Source of the DNA: Streptomyces violens
GTDB taxonomy: Bacteria > Actinomycetota > Actinomycetes > Streptomycetales > Streptomycetaceae
Direction: 5' to 3'
Assembly: GCF_000717745.1 (NCBI RefSeq)
Contig: NZ_JOBH01000017.1
Coordinates: 1 to 64,000 of the forward strand
Length of the DNA: 64,000 nt
Each line of letters starts with the position of its first letter. The stretch's first letter is position 1. Made by a program: the position numbers and the translations under genes. Under the pieces are notes generated by a model. That model did no database searches, was not told where the DNA came from, and saw only the letters and a program-made list of their open reading frames with translations. This document shows positions 7,071 to 14,496 of the stretch, one piece after another.

Positions 7071-7901
7071 ATGGCGGGAACGTGCGCGCCGGACACGCAG
7101 GCCGCACCGGTACCGGCCCCGCTGCGCGCCCGCTACGAGGTGACCCGCTCGACGGTGGCCGGCCGCCCGGTCCTGCGGCTCGCCCCGCGCCGCGGCGCCA
7201 CCGGCCGCCATCTGCTCTACACGCACGGCGGCGCGTACGCCTTCCCGCTGCAGACCGCCCACTGGTGGCTCCTCCAGCACGCCGCCAAGGGCACCGGCGT
7301 CACCCTCACCGTGCCGCTCTACCGGCTCGCCCCCGAGGGTGACGCGCCCGGGGCGTACGCCCTGCTGCGTACGGTCTACAACGCCCTGTGCGCCGAGGCG
7401 GGATCCGAGAATGTCACGCTCGGCGGCGACTCGGCCGGCGGCGGGCTCGCGCTCGGCCAGGCCGTCGCGTACCGGGACGCGGGCCTGCCCCCGCCGCGCC
7501 AGGTGCTGCTGTTCTCGCCGTGGCTCGACCTCACGATGTCGCACCCCGCGCTGCCGTCCCTCGAACCGCTCGATCCGCTGCTCCGTACCGATGACCTGAT
7601 CGAGGCGGGGCGGCTGTGGGCGCACGGCGCCGATCCGCGCGACCCGCTGCTCAGTCCGCGGTTCGCGGACGTGGCCGGGCTGCCGCCGGTACACGTCTTC
7701 CAGGGCGGCCGGGACCTCTTCGCCGCCGAAGCCCGGCTGCTGGCGGACCGGCTGGCGGCGGCCGGCAATGGCGGTACGTACACGTTCGAGCCCGAGGCGG
7801 GCCACGTCTACGTGAGCGCGGTGTGGACGCCCGAGGCGCGGAGGTCCCTGGTACGGGTCCGCCACCTGTTGTGCAAGTGGTCTGATTCTACGAAGAGTTG
7901 A
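7071..7901 (+). CDS. HSL-family esterase/acetyl-hydrolase, LipR-like
   Basis: A 276-residue member of the hormone-sensitive-lipase family. It has the HGGAYAFP oxyanion motif, GDSAGGGLA with the nucleophile Ser, GGRDLFAAEA for the acid, and EAGHVY for the His. It starts 8 bases after the previous stop and is clearly in the same operon. In M. tuberculosis the gene after mymA is lipR (Rv3084), which is the same family. Here an extra alpha/beta hydrolase lies between. It lacks a signal peptide. The C-terminal residues CKWSDSTKS are followed by ~80 bases before the next gene, which has its own palindrome-containing promoter region. Confidence 0.87.
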   Translation: MAGTCAPDTQAAPVPAPLRARYEVTRSTVAGRPVLRLAPRRGATGRHLLYTHGGAYAFPLQTAHWWLLQHAAKGTGVTLTVPLYRLAPEGDAPGAYALLRTVYNALCAEAGSENVTLGGDSAGGGLALGQAVAYRDAGLPPPRQVLLFSPWLDLTMSHPALPSLEPLDPLLRTDDLIEAGRLWAHGADPRDPLLSPRFADVAGLPPVHVFQGGRDLFAAEARLLADRLAAAGNGGTYTFEPEAGHVYVSAVWTPEARRSLVRVRHLLCKWSDSTKS

Positions 7902-7919
7902 GCCTGCGGTCGGCGTAAT

Positions 7920-7932
7920 TGACAGACTGTCA
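7920..7932. promoter_or_regulatory. Palindrome TGACAG-N-CTGTCA upstream of amidohydrolase
   Basis: A perfect 6+6 inverted repeat overlaps a TTGACA -35-like hexamer at 7919-7924. It looks like an operator for a dimeric repressor over a promoter for the downstream gene. No convincing -10 at 17 bases was found. Confidence 0.4.
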
Positions 7933-7986
7933 GTTGGCTCGAAGTCGCCTCTCGGGACGAAGTGTTACCCGCGGTACAACAGCGGA

Positions 7987-9405
7987 ATGACTTTTCCGAA
8001 ACCGACATCGCAACTGACGCGAAGAACCGTTCTGGCAGGTCTCGGCAGCGTCCCGCTCGCCGCAGGCATCGCCGGCGCCGCGCCACGCCAGGAGGCACCG
8101 ACCGGACCCGGCGACGGCGGCGGCCGCGACACCCTGCTCCGCGGCGCCGACCTCGTCCTCACCATGGACCCCGGGATCGGCGACGGTGAGCTGGGCACCC
8201 TGGAGCACGCGGACGTACTGATGAGGGGCGGGCGGCTGGCCGCGGTGGGCCACGGGCTGACCGCACCGGCGGGCGCCCGCGTGATCGACGCCCGCGGCAA
8301 GCTCGTCCTCCCCGGCTTCGTCGACCTGCACAACCACCTGTGGCAGTCCAGCATCCGCGGCGGCTGCTCGGACCAGGACCTGAACGGCTGGCTGGCCGCC
8401 TGCAACCGCGCCACCCTCCCGAAGATCGACGCCGCGGACATGTACCGCTTCGTGCGCCTCGCCGCCCTGGATGCTTTGCAGGCCGGTGTCACCACCGTCG
8501 TCGACTGGGTGCACGGCATCCCGTACGACACCAGCGAGCAGTACATCCGGGCGCTGGACGGCACGGGGCTGCGCTTCGTGTACGCGATGACGCAGAGCGC
8601 CGACGCGATCGACCTCATACCGCGCGTCAAGAAGGAGCTGCTGGACCCGCTGCCGCTGGCCTCCGCGCAGGTGTCCGTGCACGCGGGCATGGAGGCCGTG
8701 CCGGAGCTGCGCCGCTTCCGGGAGGTCGCGCACGACCTGGGCGTGCTGCTCAACTCGCATGTACTGGAGCACCGCGACGACCGCGCGGACGACCCGATCC
8801 GCTCGCTCCGCGAGGCCGGTGCCTTCGGGCCCGGGCTGCTGATGAACCACGCGATCCACCTCACCGACGACGAGATCGCGCTGACCGCGGACCACGACGT
8901 ACGGGTGGCGCACTGCCCGCTCAGCAACATGCGGCTGGCCTCCGGCATCATGCCGCTGCCCGCCATGCACCGGCGCGGCATCAAGGCCGGGCTCGGCCAC
9001 GACGGCGGCACCAACGACACCTCCGACATGTTCAACGTCATGAAGGCCGCGGTCGGGCTCCAGCGCGCGCTGCACGAGGACGCGGAGATCCACCCCACCC
9101 TCCCGGCCGTGCTCCGGATGGCGACGCTGGGCGGCGCCGAGTGCATCGGAATGGCCGACCGGATCGGCTCCCTGACGCCCGGCAAGCGCGCCGACGTCCT
9201 CGTCCTGGACCCCGGCACGCTCAACTTCGCGCCCCGCTTCGACTGGATCAGCCAGATCGTCCTGAACGGCCAGCCCCCGAACGTCTCGTACGTCTTCGTC
9301 GACGGCCGGCCGCGCAAGGCCCACGGGCAGCTGGTCGGCGTCGACACGGAGGAGGTCGTACGAGAGGCGGAGCGCGCGGCCGCGCACGTCCGGGCGGCGG
9401 CGTAG
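7987..9405 (+). CDS. Tat-exported metal-dependent amidohydrolase
   Basis: A 472-residue protein. The N-terminus carries a twin-arginine signal (TRRTVLAGLGSVPLAAG) with a likely cleavage after a GAA/PRQ region. The mature part is an amidohydrolase of the ATZ/TRZ, cytosine/guanine deaminase-like group. GFVDLHNHLW gives the HxH metal pair, LLNSHVLEH and MNHAIHLTDDE give further ligands, and GLGHDGGTND gives the catalytic Asp. The C-terminal beta sandwich ends GKRADVLVLD...VFVDGRP. Folded export through Tat suits a metalloenzyme acting outside the cell on a nitrogenous compound. The exact substrate (deaminase or amidase) cannot be told. There is no ribosome site. TACAAC lies 6 bases upstream of the ATG, a poor leaderless -10. 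Confidence 0.85.
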   Translation: MTFPKPTSQLTRRTVLAGLGSVPLAAGIAGAAPRQEAPTGPGDGGGRDTLLRGADLVLTMDPGIGDGELGTLEHADVLMRGGRLAAVGHGLTAPAGARVIDARGKLVLPGFVDLHNHLWQSSIRGGCSDQDLNGWLAACNRATLPKIDAADMYRFVRLAALDALQAGVTTVVDWVHGIPYDTSEQYIRALDGTGLRFVYAMTQSADAIDLIPRVKKELLDPLPLASAQVSVHAGMEAVPELRRFREVAHDLGVLLNSHVLEHRDDRADDPIRSLREAGAFGPGLLMNHAIHLTDDEIALTADHDVRVAHCPLSNMRLASGIMPLPAMHRRGIKAGLGHDGGTNDTSDMFNVMKAAVGLQRALHEDAEIHPTLPAVLRMATLGGAECIGMADRIGSLTPGKRADVLVLDPGTLNFAPRFDWISQIVLNGQPPNVSYVFVDGRPRKAHGQLVGVDTEEVVREAERAAAHVRAAA

Positions 9406-9561
9406 CATCCGCGTCGTTCCTCGCACGTCGCCGAGTACGAGCGGTACTGGCAGCTCCTCGCGGTGGTCAACGGTCGGCCCGCACCGGCCGCGACGGCCCC
9501 GGCGGTCGAGTGGCTGATCGCGGGGCTGCGGGCGTTCAGCGGGGGAACACCTCGAAGGTGA
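9406..9561 (+). pseudogene. Probable C-terminal gene remnant
   Basis: Directly after the amidohydrolase stop and in the same frame is an open stretch with almost only G/C in third positions and a natural residue mix (SHVAEYERYWQLLAVVNGRP). It ends at TGA 9559-9561. It has no start codon and overlaps the end of the antisense PIG-L gene by about 25 bases. It looks like the tail of a lost gene. It is faintly phosphotransferase-like, but I do not recognise it with certainty. Confidence 0.35.
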
Positions 9562-10303
9562 CCGCCGGAAGGCCGCGGTGGCGTTCGCCCGCCATTTGGA
9601 GCATCTGCTCGATGAAGCCGCGGGCGTAGGCGAGCGGGTCCTGGGCGCCGCCGTTGAGGCCCTCGATGTACGAGCGGTGTTCGGCGAGCGAGGTGATGGC
9701 GCGCTCGATGCCGGGGCCGACCTCGACGGCGTGCGTGGGGTGCGGCGATCCGGCGACCGCCATCCAGCGCACGCCCTCCCAGGGCGGGAGTCCGTACTCC
9801 TTGAACAGCTCGGGGAAGATCCAGCGGTTGCCCGCGTCGCCCGCCGCGTCCAGGACGGCGCGCCCGACCACCCGGTGGTCGGGCGTGTTCCAGTGCACGC
9901 CGCCCCAGGTGTCGTGGTGGTTGAGCGTGATCAGCAGCTCCGGGCGGTGCCGCCGGACCGCGGCCGCCAGGTCCCGGCGGAGCGGCAGCCCGGCCTCGAT
10001 GACGCCGTCCGGATGGCCCAGGAACTCCACGTTCTGCACGCCGACCGCCGCCGCGCTCGCCCGCTGCTCGGCCTCCCGGACCACCGCGCACTCCTCGGGG
10101 CCGAGCCCGTCGATGCCCGCCTCTCCGTGGGTGACCAGGAGATACGTGACCTCGCGGCCGGCGTCGGTCCACTCGGCGACCGCGGCGGCGGCACCGTATT
10201 CGAGGTCGTCGGGGTGGGCGACGATCGCCAGCGCGCGCTGCCAGTCGTCGGGCAGCGGCGTGAGGCCGGCGGGGCCGGGGGCCGTGGGGTCGGGTGCGGG
10301 CAC
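9536..10303 (-). CDS. PIG-L family deacetylase (LmbE-like)
   Basis: A 255-residue zinc-dependent N-acetylglucosaminyl deacetylase-fold protein. AIVAHPDDLEYG is the HPDD metal/catalytic motif. LVTHGEAG follows, and LNHHDTWGGVHWNTPDHR supplies the third metal His. The GTG at 10303 has an AAGGAG ribosome site 6 bases away. Family members include MshB and Mca (mycothiol), and antibiotic or sugar deacetylases. This one is clearly different from the mshB gene at 51489, and its substrate is unknown. It is transcribed towards the amidohydrolase and divergently from the GntR regulator, which could control it. Confidence 0.85.
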   Translation of the reverse strand: MPAPDPTAPGPAGLTPLPDDWQRALAIVAHPDDLEYGAAAAVAEWTDAGREVTYLLVTHGEAGIDGLGPEECAVVREAEQRASAAAVGVQNVEFLGHPDGVIEAGLPLRRDLAAAVRRHRPELLITLNHHDTWGGVHWNTPDHRVVGRAVLDAAGDAGNRWIFPELFKEYGLPPWEGVRWMAVAGSPHPTHAVEVGPGIERAITSLAEHRSYIEGLNGGAQDPLAYARGFIEQMLQMAGERHRGLPAVTFEVFPR

Positions 10304-10649
10304 GAGGGGCTCCTTCCCGGGGCGCACGGCGTGCGCGTCCCTGCGCGGCGTACCGGTGAACGGCGTACGCCTGCTTCGAGCATGCCACGGTGCGGTGCCC
10401 GGGGATGGCGGAAACGGGCCCGTCGGAAACGGCTGATCCTCGACGGTCGTGGGGGGCCTGCAGGAGGTTCGGGGGACCTCCGGGTGGCGCCGGCGCGCAG
10501 CCGTGGCGCGCGCCGGGCGCGCAAGTGCGCCTGCTGCTGTGCCTGCTGAGCTGCATGTCATCACATCGGGTGAATAAGTGGCCCAGGCTTGCGGGTGGCA
10601 ACGGTGGGTTGCCACGCTGTTGCTGACTGTCAAGCCCTTGGGAGGGCAT
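10304..10649. promoter_or_regulatory. Divergent intergenic region with palindrome 10595-10615
   Basis: This 346-base stretch separates the PIG-L gene (left) from the GntR gene (right). It contains a perfect 8+8 inverted repeat, GTGGCAAC-GGTGG-GTTGCCAC, at 10595-10615, about 35 bases before the GntR start. That is a plausible autoregulatory operator. No other gene was recognised. Confidence 0.55.
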
Positions 10650-11402
10650 GTGCCTTTCGGTGAGCAGCCCGCGTACCTCCGTGTCGCCGGTGACCTGCGT
10701 CAGAAGATCGTCGACGGCGTGCTGCCGCCGCACACCCGCCTCCCCTCGCAAGCCCGCATCCGCGAGGAGTACGGCGTTTCGGACACGGTCGCGCTGGAGG
10801 CGCGCAAGGTCCTGATGGCCGAAGGACTGGTGGAGGGCCGCTCGGGATCGGGGACATACGTCCGCGAGCGCCCCGCCCAGCGCCGCATCGCCCGCGCCGG
10901 ATTCCGCACCGGCGCCGGCGCGACGCCGTTCCGCCAGGAGCAGTCGGACGAGAAGGTCAAGGGGACCTGGGAGTCCAGCAGCGAGCAGGACGAGGCGAGC
11001 GACGCGATCGCGGACCGGCTGCGCATCAGGCCGGGCGAGCGGGTCATGCGTACGCACTATCTCTTCCGCACCGAGGGCGAGCCCGCGATGCTCTCCACCT
11101 CCTGGGAGCCGCTGGAGGTGACGGGCCGGACGCCCGTGATGCTGCCCGAGGAGGGGCCGCTGGCCGGGCGCGGCGTGGTCGAGCGGATGGCGGCCATCGA
11201 CGTGATCGTCGACAACGTCGTCGAGGAGGTCGGGGCCCGGCCGGGGCTGGCCGAGGAGGCGATGGTGCTGGGCGGCGTGCCCGGCCATGTCGTACTGGTC
11301 ATCTCGCGGACGTATTACGCGGGCGGCCGCCCCGTGGAGACCGCCGATGTGGTCATGCTCGCCGACCGGCACCGGGTCGCTTACCACCTCCCGGTGAAGT
11401 GA
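10650..11402 (+). CDS. GntR-family regulator with UTRA domain
   Basis: A 250-residue regulator. The first 70 residues form the GntR winged helix: PAYLRVAGDLRQKI, then LPSQARIREEYGVSDTVALE, and LVEGRSGSGTYVRERP. The rest is a UTRA ligand domain (ERVMRTHYLFRTEGEPAMLS...LVISRTYYAGGRPVETADVV). The GTG at 10650 follows GGGAGG closely. An upstream GTG at 10578 would add 24 residues with no ribosome site and would include the palindrome, so I reject it. UTRA regulators are repressors released by small molecules such as sugars, amines or amino acids. The neighbouring APC permease 316 bases downstream is a likely target together with the gene itself. Confidence 0.9.
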   Translation: MPFGEQPAYLRVAGDLRQKIVDGVLPPHTRLPSQARIREEYGVSDTVALEARKVLMAEGLVEGRSGSGTYVRERPAQRRIARAGFRTGAGATPFRQEQSDEKVKGTWESSSEQDEASDAIADRLRIRPGERVMRTHYLFRTEGEPAMLSTSWEPLEVTGRTPVMLPEEGPLAGRGVVERMAAIDVIVDNVVEEVGARPGLAEEAMVLGGVPGHVVLVISRTYYAGGRPVETADVVMLADRHRVAYHLPVK

Positions 11403-11429
11403 GCCGCCGCGGTGGGCCGGTGCGGCGGC
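11403..11429 (+). terminator. Short GC hairpin after GntR gene
   Basis: Stem GCCGCCGC (11403-11410) pairs with GCGGCGGC (11422-11429) around an 11-base loop, immediately after the stop codon. There is no T-run, as is common in Streptomyces. Confidence 0.5.
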
Positions 11430-11718
11430 CGGGCAGTGAAATGGTGAGCCGACACCGTTCCCGGTAGCGAAGTGCCCTGTGCCGACTGCGTACTGACGCC
11501 GGCACACCACCGTCCGTACTGGTGCGTAACCACCAGGTCAGCACCCTGGAACGCCCAACAATGTCCACATTTGTCCCCCACTTTGCGATGTTGAAAAACT
11601 CACATCGCCCAAGTGAACAGGGGTATTTGACCGAACCTTGGATTCTGATCTTCCGTTTCGCTCTTACGATGGCGAAGTTTGTGCACGGCCGTGGGGGAAG
11701 ATCAGGAGACCAAGCACG
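11430..11718 (+). promoter_or_regulatory. Promoter region of the APC permease
   Basis: About 290 non-coding bases, locally AT-richer (11560-11670) than the surroundings. A TACGAT -10-like hexamer lies at 11665-11670, and TTGACC and TTGGAT lie further upstream with poor spacing. An AGGAGA ribosome site at 11704-11709 serves the TTG start. No gene was recognised. Confidence 0.35.
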
Positions 11719-13410
11719 TTGAGCACGCCGAAGACCCCGAGCGCGGAGCAGGGCTCCAGCTCGAACTACCGCAGGTCCCTAGGGACCATCGCCCTGACGG
11801 CCACGGGACTCGGGTCGATCATCGGCTCCGGCTGGCTGTTCGGAGCCGAGCGCGCCGCCGCCATCGCCGGTCCTGCCGCCATCCTGGCCTGGGTCATCGG
11901 CGCGATCGTCGCCCTCACCATCGCGCTGACCTACAGCGAGCTGGGTTCGATGTTCCCCAAGGCCGGCGGCATGGTCCGGTACGGCCAGTACTCGCACGGC
12001 TCGCTGGCCGGCTACCTCGCCGCCTGGGCCAACTGGATCGCGATCGTCTCCGTCATCCCCGGTGAGGCGACCGCGTCCGTTCAGTACATGAGCTCGTGGG
12101 ACTTCGGCTGGGCGCAGGGCCTGTACGACGGCAAGGAGCTCACCGGCTCCGGCGTCGCGTGCGCCAGCGTGCTGCTGATCTTCTACTTCTTCCTGAACTG
12201 GTTCGCGATCACGCTGTTCGCGAAGACCAACACCGCGATCACGGTCTTCAAGGTCGTGGTCCCGATCCTGACCGCCGGCGCCCTGATGCTGGCGCACTTC
12301 GACACCAGCAACGTCAAGGACTTCGGCGGCTTCGCGCCCAACGGCTGGAGCGCCGTCTTCACCGCCGTCGCCCTCTCCGGCATCGTCTGGGCCTTCAACG
12401 GCTTCCAGTCCCCGCTGAACATGGCGGCCGAGGCGCGCAACCCGGGCAAGTCGCTGCCCAAGGCGGTCATCTCCTCGATCGTCATCGCGCTGATCATCTA
12501 CCTGGCCCTGCAGGTCGCCTTCCTCATGGGCGTCCCGCACGGCGACCTGTCCGAGGCGAACGGCTGGGCCGGGCTCGGCTTCAACTCCCCGCTCGCCGAC
12601 CTCTCGCTCGCCTGGGGCCTGAACTGGCTGGCGATGCTGCTGTACGCGGACGCCTTCATCTCCCCGTCCGGCACCGGCATGATCTACGCCGCCACCACCT
12701 CGCGCATGATCCACGGCGTGCAGGAGAACGGCCACCTGCCCGGCATCTTCGGCAAGGTCGACAAGAAGACCGGCGTGCCGCGCCCGGCGCTGGTCCTCAA
12801 CCTGGTCATCGCGTTCCTCTTCCTCGCGGTCTTCCGCGGCTGGGGCTCGCTCGCCGAGATCGTGTCCATCGCGACCGTCATCTCGTACATCACCGGCCCG
12901 GTCGCCGTGATGTCGCTGCGCCGCCTCTCGCCGGACCTCAAGCGCCCCGTGAAGCTGCGCGCCATGCCGGTCATCGCCCCGATCGCGATGGTCTTCGGCT
13001 CGCTCGTCCTGTACTGGGGCCGCTGGCCGCTCACCGGCAAGGTCATCCTGATCATGGCCGTCGGCCTGCCCGTCTGGGCCTGGTACGAGCTGCGCAAGCC
13101 CTGGGCCGAGCTGAAGCCGCACCTGAAGGCCGGCGCCTGGATGGTCGCGTACCTGCTGGTCATGGCCGCGGTGTCGTACTGCGGCGGCACGGAGTTCGGC
13201 GGCCGCGGCTTCATCCCGCAGGGCGTGGACCTCGCGGTCGTCGTGGTGCTCGCGCTGGCCTTCTACTACTGGGGCGTGCGCAGCTCCTGGCGCAACCCCT
13301 CGCTCCTCGTGGCCGAGGCCGAGGCGCGCGCCGCTGCCGAGCGGGACGAGGCCACCGACGGTGACGACGAGGGCCGGGAGCCGGCCGAGAAGGTCGGCGC
13401 CGGCGCCTGA
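11719..13410 (+). CDS. APC-family amino acid/amine permease
   Basis: A 563-residue membrane protein of the amino acid-polyamine-organocation superfamily. TM1 contains GLGSIIGSGWLFG, the unwound substrate-binding helix of APC transporters. About twelve hydrophobic helices follow, including FNGFQSPLNMAAEARNPGKS, the family's conserved TM6-loop segment, and YADAFISPSGTGMIY. The C-terminal 40 residues are charged and cytoplasmic. The TTG at 11719 follows AGGAGA at 9 bases. Upstream in-frame codons to 11638 cover the promoter-like DNA and are rejected. It should import an amino acid or amine using the proton gradient. The GntR/UTRA gene just upstream probably regulates it. Confidence 0.9.
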   Translation: MSTPKTPSAEQGSSSNYRRSLGTIALTATGLGSIIGSGWLFGAERAAAIAGPAAILAWVIGAIVALTIALTYSELGSMFPKAGGMVRYGQYSHGSLAGYLAAWANWIAIVSVIPGEATASVQYMSSWDFGWAQGLYDGKELTGSGVACASVLLIFYFFLNWFAITLFAKTNTAITVFKVVVPILTAGALMLAHFDTSNVKDFGGFAPNGWSAVFTAVALSGIVWAFNGFQSPLNMAAEARNPGKSLPKAVISSIVIALIIYLALQVAFLMGVPHGDLSEANGWAGLGFNSPLADLSLAWGLNWLAMLLYADAFISPSGTGMIYAATTSRMIHGVQENGHLPGIFGKVDKKTGVPRPALVLNLVIAFLFLAVFRGWGSLAEIVSIATVISYITGPVAVMSLRRLSPDLKRPVKLRAMPVIAPIAMVFGSLVLYWGRWPLTGKVILIMAVGLPVWAWYELRKPWAELKPHLKAGAWMVAYLLVMAAVSYCGGTEFGGRGFIPQGVDLAVVVVLALAFYYWGVRSSWRNPSLLVAEAEARAAAERDEATDGDDEGREPAEKVGAGA

Positions 13411-13429
13411 TCCACCGCCCGCACTCGTC

Positions 13430-13464
13430 CGGCCGCCCGGCACCGTCTCGGTGCCGGGCGGCCG
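13430..13464 (+). terminator. Strong hairpin after permease
   Basis: A perfect 16-bp stem (13430-13445 with 13449-13464) with a TCT loop is followed by TCGTTT. It is a typical intrinsic terminator 20 bases after the permease stop. Confidence 0.9.
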
Positions 13465-13591
13465 TCGTTTCCGGGCCCGCCGGGCGACCGGTCAGCGGTA
13501 CGAGTGACGCGGGACGACGGATGTGGACGGTGACATGGCCGGTTCGGTGCCTCTTTGTGCAAAGACGTATCCGGTGCGTGAAGGTCGGGCG

Positions 13592-13597
13592 TAGGCT
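13592..13597 (+). promoter_or_regulatory. Candidate -10 (TAGGCT) for a leaderless TTA leader ORF
   Basis: TAGGCT ends 7 bases before the ATG at 13605, the spacing expected when transcription begins at the start codon. The same hexamer and spacing recur before the NUDIX gene at 13943. Confidence 0.5.
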
Positions 13598-13604
13598 CGG
13601 GCAT

Positions 13605-13682
13605 ATGCGGATCGGGTTTTCGGTGTTAGTGCAGGACGGGCGCGCCACGGCGCGCCGGACGGCGGACGGAGGAGCGCGATGA
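13605..13682 (+). CDS. Possible 25-residue leader peptide with a TTA codon
   Basis: ATG at 13605, TGA at 13680-13682. The 8th codon (13626-13628) is TTA, the rare leucine codon read by the bldA tRNA in Streptomyces. There is no ribosome site, but a TAGGCT hexamer 7 bases upstream fits a leaderless message. The stop overlaps the ATG of the SPOR-like gene (ATGA), so its translation could control that gene. The peptide itself has no recognisable domain. It may be regulatory only, or chance. Its support is the coincidence of promoter spacing, TTA codon and stop/start overlap. Confidence 0.4.
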   Translation: MRIGFSVLVQDGRATARRTADGGAR

Positions 13683-13858
13683 CCGACAGTGGCGCCGTAC
13701 TGCCGTGGCTGGTCATCCGCGAGGACGACAACGGCAACCGCTACCGCGTCGGCCGGTACGCCACCCGCACGGAGGCGGAGCAGGTCGCCGACCGGCTCGG
13801 CGGCCGCGCGCGCGAGCGGCTCTACGTGGTCGAGCGCGTCGACCGCGCCACGGCCTGA
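13679..13858 (+). CDS. SPOR-like mini-protein
   Basis: A 59-residue protein beginning MTDSGAVLPWLVIREDDNG, too short for ordinary gene-size cut-offs. Its pattern (W-L-V-I-R, then Y-R-V-G-R-Y-A-T-R-x-E-A-E, then L-Y-V-V-E-R) is that of a single SPOR/sporulation-related repeat, a fold that in larger proteins binds denuded peptidoglycan glycan strands. It has a good GGAGG ribosome site and conserved-looking codon use. It has no signal peptide or membrane helix, so a cytoplasmic role is more likely than septal wall binding. The upstream TTA leader ORF overlaps its start, hinting at developmental control. Confidence 0.7.
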   Translation: MTDSGAVLPWLVIREDDNGNRYRVGRYATRTEAEQVADRLGGRARERLYVVERVDRATA

Positions 13859-13929
13859 CGGTCGCGGCGGCGGGACCGGCGCGGGACCGGTGCGGGAAGG
13901 GGCGAGGCGGGCAGAGAGTGACGGCCGCA

Positions 13930-13935
13930 TAGGCT
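13930..13935 (+). promoter_or_regulatory. Candidate -10 (TAGGCT) for leaderless NUDIX gene
   Basis: TAGGCT lies 7 bases before the ATG at 13943. No ribosome site is present between them, which suggests a leaderless transcript. Confidence 0.5.
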
Positions 13936-13942
13936 GCCACGC

Positions 13943-14353
13943 ATGAGTGCGGTGCGCGTGGTGGTGGGCGGAGCGGTGCTGGACCGGGGGCGGCTGCTGG
14001 CCGCGCGGCGCAGCGCGCCGCCGGAGCTGGCCGGACGCTGGGAGCTGCCCGGCGGCAAGGTCGAGGACGGCGAGACGCCCGAGCAGGCGCTCGTACGGGA
14101 GCTGCGCGAGGAACTGGGCGTCGCGGTCGAGCCGCTGGCGCGCATCCCCGGGGAGTGGCCGCTGAAACCCGGACTGGTGCTCCAGGTGTGGACCGTACGG
14201 CTGGTCTCCGGGACGCCGCGGCCGCTGCAGGACCACGATGCGCTGCGCTGGCTGCCGCCGGGCGACGAGGGCACGGTGGACTGGCTGGACCAGGACCGGC
14301 CGGCCGTCGCCGAAGCGATGACGCAGCTCATGAGGCAGGGGGCGCTCGAATGA
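13943..14353 (+). CDS. NUDIX hydrolase, MutT-type
   Basis: A 136-residue single-domain NUDIX protein. The box GGKVEDGETPEQALVRELRE continues ELGV and matches GX5EX7REUXEEXGU exactly, so the metal-binding Glu residues are all present. Size and the preceding segment (AARRSAPPELAGRWELPGGK) are those of MutT-like 8-oxo-dGTP diphosphatases, which clean oxidised nucleotides from the pool. The specificity is inferred from the family. The gene is probably leaderless and monocistronic. Confidence 0.9.
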   Translation: MSAVRVVVGGAVLDRGRLLAARRSAPPELAGRWELPGGKVEDGETPEQALVRELREELGVAVEPLARIPGEWPLKPGLVLQVWTVRLVSGTPRPLQDHDALRWLPPGDEGTVDWLDQDRPAVAEAMTQLMRQGALE

Positions 14354-14496
14354 CGGGCTACGCCGTTCGCGCCACGATGCACCTGGTTGACCCTCTTGGG
14401 GCGATAACCGAACCCTGATATCGGGTATGTGCTGATTAACCCCCCTCAAAATGTACAAAACCGCCGGGGGAGCATCGGGCTGGGGAAGTGATCGGC

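Noticed and set aside
7965..11510. 1181-codon minus-strand open frame
   Set aside because: It crosses the amidohydrolase (antisense), the PIG-L gene (other frame) and the GntR gene. No domain is recognisable and there is no ribosome site.
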